DNA from: an uncultured Flavobacteriales bacterium
GTDB taxonomy: Bacteria; Bacteroidota; Bacteroidia; Flavobacteriales_D; Crocinitomicaceae
Direction of reading: 5' to 3'
DNA: 37,100 bases
Assembly: GCA_913059205.1 (NCBI GenBank)
Contig: CAJXRM010000024.1
Location: 1 to 37,100, forward strand
In this document: positions 5,799 through 15,104 of the stretch, piece by piece
Position numbering within the stretch: position 1 is the first letter of the stretch
How the letters are laid out: every line of letters starts with the position of its first letter
Program-made: the position numbers and the translations under genes
Notes under the pieces: model-generated
The model's database searches: none
What the model was told of the DNA's origin: nothing
The model's input: the letters and a program-made list of their open reading frames with translations, nothing else

Positions 5799-6951
5799 CT
5801 AAGTGCTTCGCAACAGTCTCAGGTGAGTGATATGTTGAGATATAATTTTTTGCATTTGTTCCAAGTTCTTTGCGCAGAGCATGGTCTTCGGAAAGGCTTA
5901 CACACGCTTCAATGAATTCGTTATCGGTTTCAGCGATAAAAATACATTTCTTTCCTTCGTGTTTGATGCCTTGCGCTCCTTTTTTTGAGGTGATTACCGG
6001 GATTCCAATTCCCATCATTTCAAGAATTTTTATTCGAATACCTGATCCTGAAGAGATTGGAGAGACTAAAACACCAGAGTTTATCACAAATTCATCCAAT
6101 TCGTTAACAAATCCTTTCGTGTGAATTGAAGTAGTATTGATCTGCAGTTTATCAGTTCCCTTTCCAATAAGCGAAAGGTCAATTGTTGGAAGTTGTGCTT
6201 TAATCGAAGGGAATAATCGCACTAAGCGCTCCACCGCTTGCCGATTCGGTTCCCAATCCAAACCGCCCAAATGAAATAGGTTCGAGCTGCTGTAATCGTT
6301 CTTTACTGTTTCGTTCGTGGTTACGCTAAAAGGTATAGTTTTTACGGGAATTGTTGTTGCATTCTTCAAAAACAGTTCATCGGCTTCTGAAATGGTCATA
6401 ATTCCATCCAATTGCTGAATAGTTGTAAGTTCGTACTGTTTTAAATCCTTGGTTAACTTTTTTAAATATGCTTTTTTTAACCAATTGGAACAGTTAGTTG
6501 TTAAGTCCTCCCAGATATGGAATTCAACGTTATGCGCACGCAGGTATATTTTTCCATTAAAGTGTTTTCTAATCGAATCAATATACGGTGTTGAGAAGAG
6601 ACTTTCGAGAATAACGGCGTCAAATTCTAAAGAATTTAAATTTGCACAGATTTTCGCGTTCATTTCTTCGCTGTAAAAGCGATCAACGTTGTACGATTTA
6701 TGCGAGAACAGGCTTTTTATTGCCTTTATTGAATTGATGTCTGTGTTGATGAAAATGGATTCAACACCTGTCTTATCAGCAATATCTGAAGGGTAGTTTT
6801 GTCTGTTAAACGCATGCTTATTCGTTCCGATGGCGAGGTGTTTTACTTCGTGGTTTTGGCTTAGCAGTATATCAAGGAAATTTGCCATTGCCACGCAACC
6901 ACCATCCAGTTTGGGGTAAATGGGTTTATGTGAGATGTAAAGTATTCTCAC
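5776..6951 (-). CDS. GT4-family glycosyltransferase
   Basis: 391 residues. GT-B glycosyltransferase: N-terminal MRILYISHKPIYPKLDGGC with a glycine-rich loop, then YLRAHNVEFHIWEDL, and a C-terminal donor site with LGGLDWEPNRQAV, then SPISSGSGIRIKILEMMGIG and PVITSKKGAQGI. Translation starts at GTG (6949-6951), which overlaps the TGA of the upstream LptF/G gene as GTGA; its 3' end overlaps the next glycosyltransferase by 23 bp. The two enzymes probably add successive sugars to the same glycan. No membrane segment is seen. Acceptor and donor are unknown. Confidence 0.9.
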   Translation of the reverse strand: MRILYISHKPIYPKLDGGCVAMANFLDILLSQNHEVKHLAIGTNKHAFNRQNYPSDIADKTGVESIFINTDINSIKAIKSLFSHKSYNVDRFYSEEMNAKICANLNSLEFDAVILESLFSTPYIDSIRKHFNGKIYLRAHNVEFHIWEDLTTNCSNWLKKAYLKKLTKDLKQYELTTIQQLDGIMTISEADELFLKNATTIPVKTIPFSVTTNETVKNDYSSSNLFHLGGLDWEPNRQAVERLVRLFPSIKAQLPTIDLSLIGKGTDKLQINTTSIHTKGFVNELDEFVINSGVLVSPISSGSGIRIKILEMMGIGIPVITSKKGAQGIKHEGKKCIFIAETDNEFIEACVSLSEDHALRKELGTNAKNYISTYHSPETVAKHLDEFLQST

Positions 6952-8396
6952 GATTTACGTTTAAAAAGTCCTTTAATCAATGGAAAGCTAAATACCGGTC
7001 TGTCGGCCGCTGCTGCACGCATTAGCCAGATTGCAATTGGTGTGAGCGTCATAGAAGGAAACCACATTCCCATGAAAGGACTTAACGTTTCATTTCGAGC
7101 GAGATTATCCCCAACAGAAATTAGAACGAAGTATATCATAAAGAGCAAAGCTGCAATTACAACAGGCGCGCCGAAACCACCTTTTCGAACAATCGCGCCC
7201 AATGGCGCACCAACGAAGAACAGAATTATAATGGCAAATGTCAAGGCAAATTTCCGATGAAATTCCAACAAGTACTTATCAATATTTCTATGCAGAACAT
7301 TGAGGAATTCGATTTGGGAATCAATGTTTTTGGTTTTATTTCTTAGCCTGGTTTGAGCTGAAGAAATGGCAGCAATCTTTTGTTCAGTCGACAATTTGGA
7401 GAAAAGAATGGTTGTGTCAGGAGCGTGTACCGAATGCGCTTCATCTTTGTCTTTACTAGATAGCGCAAAGTTTTTAGCCATGAAATACGGATGATCATTT
7501 TTTATGCTGAGCAGAAAGTTGTTTACAATAGCTGCGCTGTTGTCGCGAATAGAATCTAAAGCATGGTTGATTTGAAAGACATTCAACATTTCATATTTGT
7601 CTTTGAATAAATCTTCTTGACTACGACTCAAGTCAAAACCAGAAAGGTCAATTTTATAAGTTGCCTGAGCGAATGTTGATCTTCTGGAAGGGCGATTGCT
7701 GTTGGGACTATGAGCAACACCGTCATTACTGTATGTCGGGGCAGTTGTCGCAAGTTCTTCCATTATTGAACCGTCTTTTAATTCAAAGAACAGGTCCTTT
7801 CCGTTTTCAGATTTATAGATTTTGCCATATTTAGCACGAATCGTTTTGACTTCTCTTGGATCCGTATGATCATGGATTAAAACGCCTTCAAACTCATTCC
7901 CAGTTCCGCTGTCTACTTTAATAGCATAACCTTCTAGTTCACGACTATACGCTCCAGGAGTGATAATTGTGGCAACTTTTGTGTTTTGAATATCGTAAAT
8001 TAAGGAATGCCATTTTAAATTAGCGACCGGTATGACGTAATTCGCGAACAAGAATGTGCATAAGGCGATGACAAGTACAATTGATGTCAACGGTCGAATA
8101 ATTCTATAAAGTGAAAGTCCGCTAGATTTTAAAGCGGTCAATTCATTGTTTTCGGCCAAATTGCCTAAGGTCATTATCGAAGAAAGCAAAATTGCCAATG
8201 GTAGAGCAAGAGGAATCAAACTGGCAGAAACATAAAAAAGCAACTCTGTCACTACAAATATAGACAAGCCCTTTCCCATTAAATCATCAATGTATTTCCA
8301 AAAGAACTGCATGACCAGAATAAACATGGAAATAGCAAACGTAACGATGAACGGTCCGATAAACGATTTGATGCTAAAAAAAAAGAGTCGTTTCAA
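6948..8396 (-). CDS. LptF/LptG family permease (YjgP/YjgQ)
   Basis: Inner-membrane subunit of the type that works with LptB to extract lipopolysaccharide and pass it to the LptC/LptA bridge. 482 residues. Family signature at the N terminus: IKSFIGPFIVTFAISMFI, WKYIDDLMGKGL and ENNELTALKSSGLSLYRIIRP. Three N-terminal membrane helices, a long periplasmic beta-rich domain (about residues 130-375), then three C-terminal helices. The first codon is TTG at 8396; no ATG lies close to the family-typical start (MKRLFFFSIKSF), so a TTG start is likely. It sits 63 bp after the START-like gene with no terminator between them. It overlaps the next glycosyltransferase. Confidence 0.93.
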   Translation of the reverse strand: MKRLFFFSIKSFIGPFIVTFAISMFILVMQFFWKYIDDLMGKGLSIFVVTELLFYVSASLIPLALPLAILLSSIMTLGNLAENNELTALKSSGLSLYRIIRPLTSIVLVIALCTFLFANYVIPVANLKWHSLIYDIQNTKVATIITPGAYSRELEGYAIKVDSGTGNEFEGVLIHDHTDPREVKTIRAKYGKIYKSENGKDLFFELKDGSIMEELATTAPTYSNDGVAHSPNSNRPSRRSTFAQATYKIDLSGFDLSRSQEDLFKDKYEMLNVFQINHALDSIRDNSAAIVNNFLLSIKNDHPYFMAKNFALSSKDKDEAHSVHAPDTTILFSKLSTEQKIAAISSAQTRLRNKTKNIDSQIEFLNVLHRNIDKYLLEFHRKFALTFAIIILFFVGAPLGAIVRKGGFGAPVVIAALLFMIYFVLISVGDNLARNETLSPFMGMWFPSMTLTPIAIWLMRAAAADRPVFSFPLIKGLFKRKS

Positions 8397-8459
8397 TGGA
8401 ATGTATATTAATAAAATTCTTCCAAAAGTGTAAACGTAAAAGAGTGGGAAATGGTATAA

Positions 8460-8849
8460 TTATGCTCCTAAAGTTCGTTTTAATTCACCAATTTGATTTT
8501 CCCAAAAGCGTTTAGACTCTTCAATTTCGTCTGACTCAGCGAAGTCTGTAACAGTAAGAACAACCATTTTTGTCATTGGATCGATTTCGTAGCGCAATTC
8601 AAAATAGGTATCTAGACCGTCTTCTTCATCTTCAACCCATTGAAATTTTATTTTCGAATTTGCTTTTTTGCTAACTAATCGAGCTTCCTCTTCGCTGCCA
8701 TCCCATATAAATGTATAGACTTCATCTTTGATGTTGACGTCCTCAGCAAACCATTCGCTTAAACCGCTTGGTGTAGAAATCATATTGTCCAATACTTTTG
8801 GAGATGTTTTTAATAAAAACTCGAGTTCAAATCGTTCTTTTTCGGTCAT
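8460..8849 (-). CDS. START-like domain protein (SRPBCC superfamily)
   Basis: 129-residue cytoplasmic protein of the helix-grip fold, found in nearly all Bacteroidota next to varied genes. Telltale features are FELEFLLKTSPKVLDNMIST, SGLSEWFAEDVN, TFIWDGSEEEA and a C-terminal helix ESKRFWENQIGELKRTLGA. The fold usually binds a hydrophobic ligand in a central cavity; no ligand is known for this family. First gene of the operon with LptF/G and two glycosyltransferases, driven by a TATATTTG-type promoter at 8890-8918. Confidence 0.9.
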   Translation of the reverse strand: MTEKERFELEFLLKTSPKVLDNMISTPSGLSEWFAEDVNIKDEVYTFIWDGSEEEARLVSKKANSKIKFQWVEDEEDGLDTYFELRYEIDPMTKMVVLTVTDFAESDEIEESKRFWENQIGELKRTLGA

Positions 8850-8889
8850 AGTTCAGTTAAAATTGTAATCCCATTTTTAATTGGTGGCG

Positions 8890-8918
8890 CAAATATACGG
8901 ATTCTTTTTGTGAACAAT
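8890..8918 (-). promoter_or_regulatory. Bacteroidota-type promoter for the START-like/LptF operon
   Basis: On the minus strand, ATTG, 17 bases, then TATATTTG. This matches the phylum consensus TTTG...TAnnTTTG. It lies 41-69 bp upstream of the ATG. Confidence 0.7.
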
Positions 8919-8982
8919 AAATATAATGTATACATGAAAACGAAGAAATGTGGTAGAATTAGTAAATATTCAGTTTAACCAA

Positions 8983-9013
8983 TTGCTTGATGCACTTAGA
9001 ATTAGTAATTTTG
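8983..9013 (+). promoter_or_regulatory. Bacteroidota-type promoter for the GH18-like gene
   Basis: TTG at 8983-8985 and TAATTTTG at 9006-9013, separated by 20 bases, 20 bp before the ATG at 9033. It fits TTTG...TAnnTTTG. Confidence 0.65.
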
Positions 9014-9032
9014 AACCACCTAATTTACAGTT

Positions 9033-11285
9033 ATGTTTAAAATCTACTTTACGCTTACGATTTCACTAATTTCTGTCTTCGCGTTGAGCCAACACGAGCA
9101 AAAGAGCATTCATGAAATACAATTGAATGAATACAACGCTTCAGGTCAAACTGAAGCTGCGTTCTACGAAAGTGAACCAACAGAGAAAATTGCATTTCCC
9201 AAATCATCATGTGATCTTGAGAAAATAGTTTACGGTTGGCATCCGTATTGGGGAGGTACTGCTTATCAAAATTACCAATGGGACTTATTGTCGCATATGT
9301 CTTTTTTTAGCTACGAAGTAAATGCAACTGACGGTCAGCCAAATTCAACGCACGGTTGGGCAACAAGCGCGGCTGTGAATGATGCATTGGCAAGTGGAAA
9401 TACCAAAGTAACTTTATGTGTAACGCTTTTTTCAGGACATGCTACATTTTTCGCAAGTCCAACAGCACAGCAAACGCTAATTACGAATCTAATAAACTTG
9501 GTTAGTTCGCGTGGTGCACACGGAGTAAATATTGATTTTGAAGGCATACCAAGCTCACAAACTACCAATTTTGCCAACTTCATGGTGAATTTGTGTAATC
9601 AAATGCACAGCGCTATCCCAAATTCAGAAGTCAGTACTGTTTTGTACGCTGTTGACTGGAATAACGTATTTGACTTTAGCATAATGGAACCTGCAGTCGA
9701 TCATTACATCATCATGGGTTATGGATATTATTACTCGGGAAGTTCAAATGCCGGTCCAACAGATCCTTTGTATCATTTTGGAAGTAATTACAATTACACC
9801 TTGTCTCGTTCAATCACGTATTATTTAGACAAAGGTTGTCCCAAAAACAAATTGGTACTTGGATTGCCGAATTATGGATATGAGTGGCCAACTTCAAGTC
9901 TTGGTATACCAGCGCCAACAACGGGAGGTGGAACGGCGCGCACGTATGCGTATGTAAAAAACAATACTTCTGGAAATTATGCTGTTTCAAACCATGTGTG
10001 GGAACCAGATAGTTATACCAATGTTTTTTCGTTTAATGACGGTGGAAATCGTCAATGTCAAATATCGATGGATTCGAGTTGGCAAAAACGATTGGAACAC
10101 GTGAGACGAACAGATATAGCGGGAATTGGAATATGGGCGCTGGGCTACGATAATGGTTACACGCAACTGTGGCAAGCAATGTCGGACTATTTAACAAATT
10201 GCTACGAAATTCCGTGTAGCGATCAAATTCATGATTTTGGCGGGCCAACAAGAAATTACTACAACAATGAAGATTATACGTGGACAATCGATCCACCAGG
10301 CGCAACTTCGATAGATGTTGACTTTACTCTTTTTGATGTTGAATCGAATTTCGACTATTTGTATATTTATGATGGTTTAGACGATGGAGCGCCACAAATT
10401 CCAGGAAGTCCCTTCACAGGTTTAAATAGTCCAGGCAGTTTTACAACATCAACCGGTGCGGTAACATTTCGGTTTACCTCAGATGGTGCCACCGTGGCTC
10501 CAGGATTTTTAGCAACGTACTCGTGCAATTCGATTCCTGTTCCAACTGCTGACTTTTCAGCGCAAAATACTACAATTTGTCTGGGTGATTCGATACAATT
10601 GAATTCGAATTCATTATTTGCAGATAGTTATGCATGGTCAACATCAGGAGGTGGATTGTCGAATTCGAGTGCCGAAAATCCGTTTTTGTTTGCGAATTCA
10701 ACTGGGAATTATGCAGTTTCATTAGTCGTTACAAACAGCAGTGGTACTGATTCTACGGGACAAATAATTCAAGTAATTGTAGAATCGACTCCTGTGGCAA
10801 TTCAAAATGTTAGTTCTTCAAACTTATTGCTCCCAAATGCAATTGCAACGTTTTCAAATAGCAGTGTTAACGCGACTGGTTATTTTTGGAATTTTGGCGA
10901 TGGAACAACATCAACAGATAGTCAACCGTGGCACGAGTACACATCAAATGGTGTCTTCAATGGATATTTAGTGGCTATGAATTCTGGTTGTTTAAACGAC
11001 ACATCCTTTTTTACCATTAACGTTGGAACGCAAGGATTAAGTGAAAATGATTTAAATGATGTTTCTATTTATCCAAATCCGTTTACTTCGTCTTTTCAAA
11101 TTAATAGTCTTTCAACTATTGAACAAATCGAAGTGCGAGATGTAAATGGAAGAAGCGTTGCATTTAAATCGAATGAAATTGAAAATGGAGTAGTTGTTCA
11201 CCTTGAAAATGCAGCAGATGGGCTGTATACGTTGATTGTTTATAATCCAACGAATACCTCGTTTCACAAGCTTTTAAAACGATAG
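9033..11285 (+). CDS. Secreted GH18-like glycosidase with CUB and PKD domains, T9SS substrate
   Basis: 750 residues. Signal peptide (about 1-19), then a GH18-type TIM barrel about residues 63-393 (IVYGWHPYWGG, LLSHMSFFSYEV, KVTLCVTLFSG, LGLPNYGYEW). The catalytic loop reads HGVNIDFEG: the acid Glu170 and Asp168 are kept, while the first two Asp of the classic DGxDxDxE are His and Asn. A CUB-like domain follows (about 395-500, DFTLFDVESNFDYLYIYDG), then PKD-like repeats (ADFSAQNTTICLGDS; YFWNFGDGTT). The type IX secretion C-terminal domain (VSIYPNPFTSSF ... GLYTLIVYN) ends in KLLKR. It is probably secreted or surface-anchored and acts on chitin-like or peptidoglycan-type glycans. Convergent with the M43 protease, with a 2-bp gap. 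Confidence 0.88.
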   Translation: MFKIYFTLTISLISVFALSQHEQKSIHEIQLNEYNASGQTEAAFYESEPTEKIAFPKSSCDLEKIVYGWHPYWGGTAYQNYQWDLLSHMSFFSYEVNATDGQPNSTHGWATSAAVNDALASGNTKVTLCVTLFSGHATFFASPTAQQTLITNLINLVSSRGAHGVNIDFEGIPSSQTTNFANFMVNLCNQMHSAIPNSEVSTVLYAVDWNNVFDFSIMEPAVDHYIIMGYGYYYSGSSNAGPTDPLYHFGSNYNYTLSRSITYYLDKGCPKNKLVLGLPNYGYEWPTSSLGIPAPTTGGGTARTYAYVKNNTSGNYAVSNHVWEPDSYTNVFSFNDGGNRQCQISMDSSWQKRLEHVRRTDIAGIGIWALGYDNGYTQLWQAMSDYLTNCYEIPCSDQIHDFGGPTRNYYNNEDYTWTIDPPGATSIDVDFTLFDVESNFDYLYIYDGLDDGAPQIPGSPFTGLNSPGSFTTSTGAVTFRFTSDGATVAPGFLATYSCNSIPVPTADFSAQNTTICLGDSIQLNSNSLFADSYAWSTSGGGLSNSSAENPFLFANSTGNYAVSLVVTNSSGTDSTGQIIQVIVESTPVAIQNVSSSNLLLPNAIATFSNSSVNATGYFWNFGDGTTSTDSQPWHEYTSNGVFNGYLVAMNSGCLNDTSFFTINVGTQGLSENDLNDVSIYPNPFTSSFQINSLSTIEQIEVRDVNGRSVAFKSNEIENGVVVHLENAADGLYTLIVYNPTNTSFHKLLKR

Positions 11286-11287
11286 AA

Positions 11288-13357
11288 TTAATACTGTTTT
11301 GTAAATTTCTTTGTGATTCTTCCGTAGTTGGTACTAAGGGTTAAGTAATAAATACCGGAAGATAAATTCGTTGTATTTATTTGGTATTTATCCGAGTTGA
11401 ATTCAGAATGTACCTGAACGGTCTGACCATTTATTTGTTGAATTTCAATCGATTCGATCACAACACCTTTTCCGGTTTCAATAAAGAATTGATTCGTTGT
11501 AGGATTCGGATAGATGTTGGTCGTTTGCGCTAGATAAGAATCGATTTCTAGGATGTCAGGATGTAGGATTTGAATGTTGTCAACATAAATGTTATTCGAT
11601 CCCCAACCGTCAAACGTAAATTTAACCATTAGATTATCGGTCAAATAAGCCGCTGGAACGTTCGTAATTAGTTCGTTCTTCCATTGATCATTTTGATTTG
11701 GCACAAATGGAATTGCTAATTCAGTGTCGTACGTTACTAATGAACCAGCTCCCAACAAGGTTTTACGATTGAGCCAACTTTGGCCGCAGTCATTGGATAC
11801 AGCTATTTTTAATGACTCAAAAATAGTTGGAGCACTTTTGGAATAAGCATAATCAAACGAAATGACAATATCTGATAAATTACTTGCATCAACTGCATGA
11901 CTGATGAATTCATATTTTTCAGTCGTTGTTGCATCAAAATTATTAATGTACAACGATTTTTGACTAGAGAACCCTGTGTTTGCATTTAACTCCCAATCAT
12001 ACGTATTTCCACTTTCAAGAATTAACCAATTGTTTGCAAAATGCGTTGGATCTTCAAAAGATTCGACTAGATATTCACTTGTTCCAGTTGCTGGCAATAC
12101 TTGAATAACATCTGTAAATGTAGTATCTATCGTTTGAATACCATTTGTAACAGACAATGTGATACTGTATGTTCCAGGCGTGTTGTAGGTAACCGAAACC
12201 AACGAATCAGAAAGAGATGTTGCTGATCCACCGTTTATTGTCCAAGTTCTTCCAGTTACGCCATGCCTTGAAACGTCGATTAAATTTATTGTTTCTCCTG
12301 CACAAATAATACGTTTGTCAATTTCAAAATTGGCCGTACACAATTGAAATGAAATATCGTCAGTTCCTGTAGCAATTAAGTTCGTCGGAGACCACAAATT
12401 ATTGCGATTTGCAATCGTGGAATTAAGGCATGCGTGCATTCTGTCTTTTTGTCCTTGGGTAAACATTCGTGCACAGTAGGAGTAATCCATATAATTTTGA
12501 ACATTGTCCAAGCTGCTGCATGACGTACCGCTTTGATTACACGATTGCCAACCAATGGTTAATGACGTATCGGCAACATCGTCGTCAAATGCACAATTTC
12601 CACTTTGTGCAACGGGTAAATAGTAGTAATTTGGAACGTTATTTCCACCCCAAATATGCTGTAAGTTCAGAAAATGACCAATTTCGTGACTCAACACGGT
12701 TCTTCTAAAATAATCAGATGTACCAACTGTTCCAACATAACTGTGTTGCATAACAATACCATCCCATTGAGGAATTGTATCCGCTGCTGACGGTAAAAGC
12801 GCGTGCCCAGCAAGTCCAGCCGCTTGATCACAGACGTACACATTTAAATATTTATCAGGTGGCCATTGAATCAATGCTTTTACATCATGATTTCCTGTAT
12901 ACGTCAATGTTGATTCGGTGCGCGTTATTCCGCTTGTACAATTTCCATCCGGGTCCAATTGTGCCAACCTCAATTCAACTTCTGGGTCTGCAGCGAGAGC
13001 TTTAAAAGCAGTAACAATCTCCGATGTATCAGCATTCAGTAAGCGGTATTGGATGTTTACTTGTTTGATCGCATCTAGAATTTGAGAATCATTAATATTC
13101 TCAGGGCCGTTATCGTGTATAACATGAAAAACAACAGGAATGATATAAGGGTTTCCCGATTTTACATGAGGTGTATTGATATAATTCTCTGTAAAGCTTT
13201 GCAATTCATTGTGCGCACGAATTATTCCTGGATTATATTCAGGGTAATTTGTAAAAATGTGTTGATGCATTTCATCAGAAGCGCAAAACGGAGCAGATTC
13301 TTGAGCAAATAAGGTTGTAGAATACAGAAATAAGCAGAGTAGAAGTGAGCGTATCAT
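11288..13357 (-). CDS. Secreted M43 (pappalysin-like) metalloprotease, T9SS substrate
   Basis: 689 residues from ATG at 13357; the frame also opens with a TTG four codons earlier, but MIRSLLLCLFLYSTTLFAQ is a normal signal peptide. The zinc site HEIGHFLNLQH lies near residues 223-233, followed by IWGG and a Met-turn region (NVQNYMDYSYCARMFTQGQ), typical of M43 metalloproteases. Downstream are a PKD-like segment (ISLIDVSRHGVTGRTWTING), a jelly-roll/MAM-like domain (SLKIAVSNDCGQSW) and a type IX C-terminal domain (NIYPNPTTNQFF, GIYYLTLSTNYGR). Likely an extracellular protease. Its 3' end faces the GH18 gene with 2 bp between stops and no terminator, so the transcripts probably overlap. Confidence 0.92.
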   Translation of the reverse strand: MIRSLLLCLFLYSTTLFAQESAPFCASDEMHQHIFTNYPEYNPGIIRAHNELQSFTENYINTPHVKSGNPYIIPVVFHVIHDNGPENINDSQILDAIKQVNIQYRLLNADTSEIVTAFKALAADPEVELRLAQLDPDGNCTSGITRTESTLTYTGNHDVKALIQWPPDKYLNVYVCDQAAGLAGHALLPSAADTIPQWDGIVMQHSYVGTVGTSDYFRRTVLSHEIGHFLNLQHIWGGNNVPNYYYLPVAQSGNCAFDDDVADTSLTIGWQSCNQSGTSCSSLDNVQNYMDYSYCARMFTQGQKDRMHACLNSTIANRNNLWSPTNLIATGTDDISFQLCTANFEIDKRIICAGETINLIDVSRHGVTGRTWTINGGSATSLSDSLVSVTYNTPGTYSITLSVTNGIQTIDTTFTDVIQVLPATGTSEYLVESFEDPTHFANNWLILESGNTYDWELNANTGFSSQKSLYINNFDATTTEKYEFISHAVDASNLSDIVISFDYAYSKSAPTIFESLKIAVSNDCGQSWLNRKTLLGAGSLVTYDTELAIPFVPNQNDQWKNELITNVPAAYLTDNLMVKFTFDGWGSNNIYVDNIQILHPDILEIDSYLAQTTNIYPNPTTNQFFIETGKGVVIESIEIQQINGQTVQVHSEFNSDKYQINTTNLSSGIYYLTLSTNYGRITKKFTKQY

Positions 13358-13415
13358 AGAGTAAGTCAATTTTGAAAGATAAAGATAAGGAATTAGTTGA
13401 ATTTAACTCAATCCC

Positions 13416-13811
13416 TCACTTCCCAATCCATTCCAATACCCCCTTACGTTTCACAACGTTTTTATAATCCCATTGAATGGTTTTGGATTTTTCAATCCAA
13501 CGTTCTAAATCAGTTAAATTGATTTGCTGAACATTCGTGTAGCGAATAGAAGCATCTTTAAATTTCCCCGTTCCAATTTTCAATTCGCTTTCTTCAAAAC
13601 TAGCGCCACTCCAAAACATTAAACGAACAGCATCCTTGAGTTTGTCATACCCTACAATCGGGTTTCCATCCAAAAACCAAACTGGGTGTCCGTGCCAAAT
13701 TTTATTCTCTGCTTCTGGAAGTTGTTCACAAATGAAATTAGACAATGTCTCACAGATGAGCATGTCTGTGGGTGCTTGTTTGTTATTGTATATGTGGATT
13801 TCTTGGTTCAT
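13416..13811 (-). CDS. DUF1801 domain protein
   Basis: 131 residues from ATG at 13811 (MNQEIHIYNNKQAPTDML). A longer frame extends into the upstream gene and is unlikely to be used. Family features: ENKIWHGHPVWFLDGNPIVGY, KDAVRLMFWSGASFEE, KDASIRYTNVQQI. DUF1801 proteins (YdhG/YobT-like) have an alpha/beta fold with unclear function. The start lies 8 bp after the stop of the POT transporter, so the two are one transcript. Confidence 0.85.
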   Translation of the reverse strand: MNQEIHIYNNKQAPTDMLICETLSNFICEQLPEAENKIWHGHPVWFLDGNPIVGYDKLKDAVRLMFWSGASFEESELKIGTGKFKDASIRYTNVQQINLTDLERWIEKSKTIQWDYKNVVKRKGVLEWIGK

Positions 13812-13819
13812 TTTATAAA

Positions 13820-15088
13820 TTATTCGATTTCGTTCTTTTTTAAAAAGTAAGGTAGAATAAACAACACAAAACTCAATAAAACACATATCCACGGCAAGTA
13901 GAGTGTGCCTGAGTTTGGATCAATGAAATTAAGAAGTTCATCTATAAATCTGCTTCCCAGTGCAACAATTAAAAAATATACTCCAGTGATGGTTCCAAGA
14001 ATTTTCGCTGGTGTCATTGCACCAATTAACGTTAGTATTGTTGGACCAATAAACAATTCAGCAATACCTAATAAAATCGATGACAAAACTACAATGAACA
14101 ATGCCGAATTGAAGTCGTTTGCTTGAGGAATAATGTAGAAGATTCCCCAAGTTACTGCCATTAATAATATGCCGATTGCCATTTTCTGCAATGGGTGAAA
14201 CCAGTTGTTACGAAAGATGAATAAAAGAATAAGAGCTAGAGGAAATGTGACTAGCATTCCAATGGAAGATAGTAAGTTACTCGTAAGGTATCCATATTCG
14301 GACATTTTTATAAATTCAAATGAAGAAATGATAAATCGTGGGTAAAAATGCTCGTAACTTAACCAGAACAATAAACATGCAATTGTTGGAACAAAAAATA
14401 ACAATAAGGTCTTACCGCTAGGTTTTTGAAACTGTTCGATTTTCGGATGCAGCGGTCTTTTAGTCACATTCTCCGAATTACCTTTAATTACATAAAGTAA
14501 AACAGCACTTAACAACCAAGATAGCGCAACTATAATAAAACTAATTGTATAACCGTAATATTCGGAGACTAATCCGAGAACAAGAACTCCGAAAAATGAT
14601 CCAACATTTATCATCAAATACAATAAGAGGTAACGTTGATCGAGTAGTCTAAGATCTTCTCCCGTAATACGCGCGACGTATGAAATCACATTCGGTTTAT
14701 AAAGACTTGCACCAATAATTACCAAAATACAACCAACATAAATGAGTTCTAGAGAAGGAAATACGCAAATTCCCGCTCCGATTGCCGCGACAACCGATCC
14801 GACAATCAATGACCATTTTAGTTTTAGGACGAAATCACCTAGAACGCCGCCCAATACAGATAAAATATATACCAATGTGGTGAATAGTCCGAATTTGGAA
14901 TATGCGTCAGAATCATTTATATCAAATTCCTTTATGACGTAAAGAATAATCAAACTTCTAAAACCGTAGTAGGAAAATCGATCTAAAATCATACTAGGAA
15001 TTAATACATTAAATTTCCCTGTTGCAATTTCCGTTTTTTCAGAAGTTGGATAAATTGATTCAGAATCGAGAAGGTCGTTTTGTTCCAT
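13820..15088 (-). CDS. POT/PTR-family MFS transporter (peptide transporter-like)
   Basis: 422 residues with about 12 membrane helices. Diagnostic segments are MILDRFSYYGFRSLIILYV (helix 1), ASLYKPNVISYV (helix 4 KPN motif) and LMINVGSFFGVLVLGLVSEY with YYGYTISFI (helix 5 region). These match proton-dependent oligopeptide transporters. It is shorter than typical (450-550). The helix-1 proton-coupling motif ExxER is altered to MxxDR here, so coupling or substrate may differ. The frame starts MEQNDLLDSES, with a longer hydrophilic N terminus before helix 1. Followed closely by the DUF1801 gene. Confidence 0.88.
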   Translation of the reverse strand: MEQNDLLDSESIYPTSEKTEIATGKFNVLIPSMILDRFSYYGFRSLIILYVIKEFDINDSDAYSKFGLFTTLVYILSVLGGVLGDFVLKLKWSLIVGSVVAAIGAGICVFPSLELIYVGCILVIIGASLYKPNVISYVARITGEDLRLLDQRYLLLYLMINVGSFFGVLVLGLVSEYYGYTISFIIVALSWLLSAVLLYVIKGNSENVTKRPLHPKIEQFQKPSGKTLLLFFVPTIACLLFWLSYEHFYPRFIISSFEFIKMSEYGYLTSNLLSSIGMLVTFPLALILLFIFRNNWFHPLQKMAIGILLMAVTWGIFYIIPQANDFNSALFIVVLSSILLGIAELFIGPTILTLIGAMTPAKILGTITGVYFLIVALGSRFIDELLNFIDPNSGTLYLPWICVLLSFVLFILPYFLKKNEIE

Positions 15089-15104
15089 GGAATATGCGAA
15101 GAGT

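Noticed and set aside
9335-9583. Antisense frames inside the GH18-like and other large genes
   Set aside because: Long open frames opposite AT-rich coding sequence are expected; none shows a start context, domain or codon pattern of its own.
13812-13892. Longer start for DUF1801
   Set aside because: The extra 27 residues overlap the end of the transporter gene and have no resemblance to the family; MNQEIHIYN at 13811 is the natural start.
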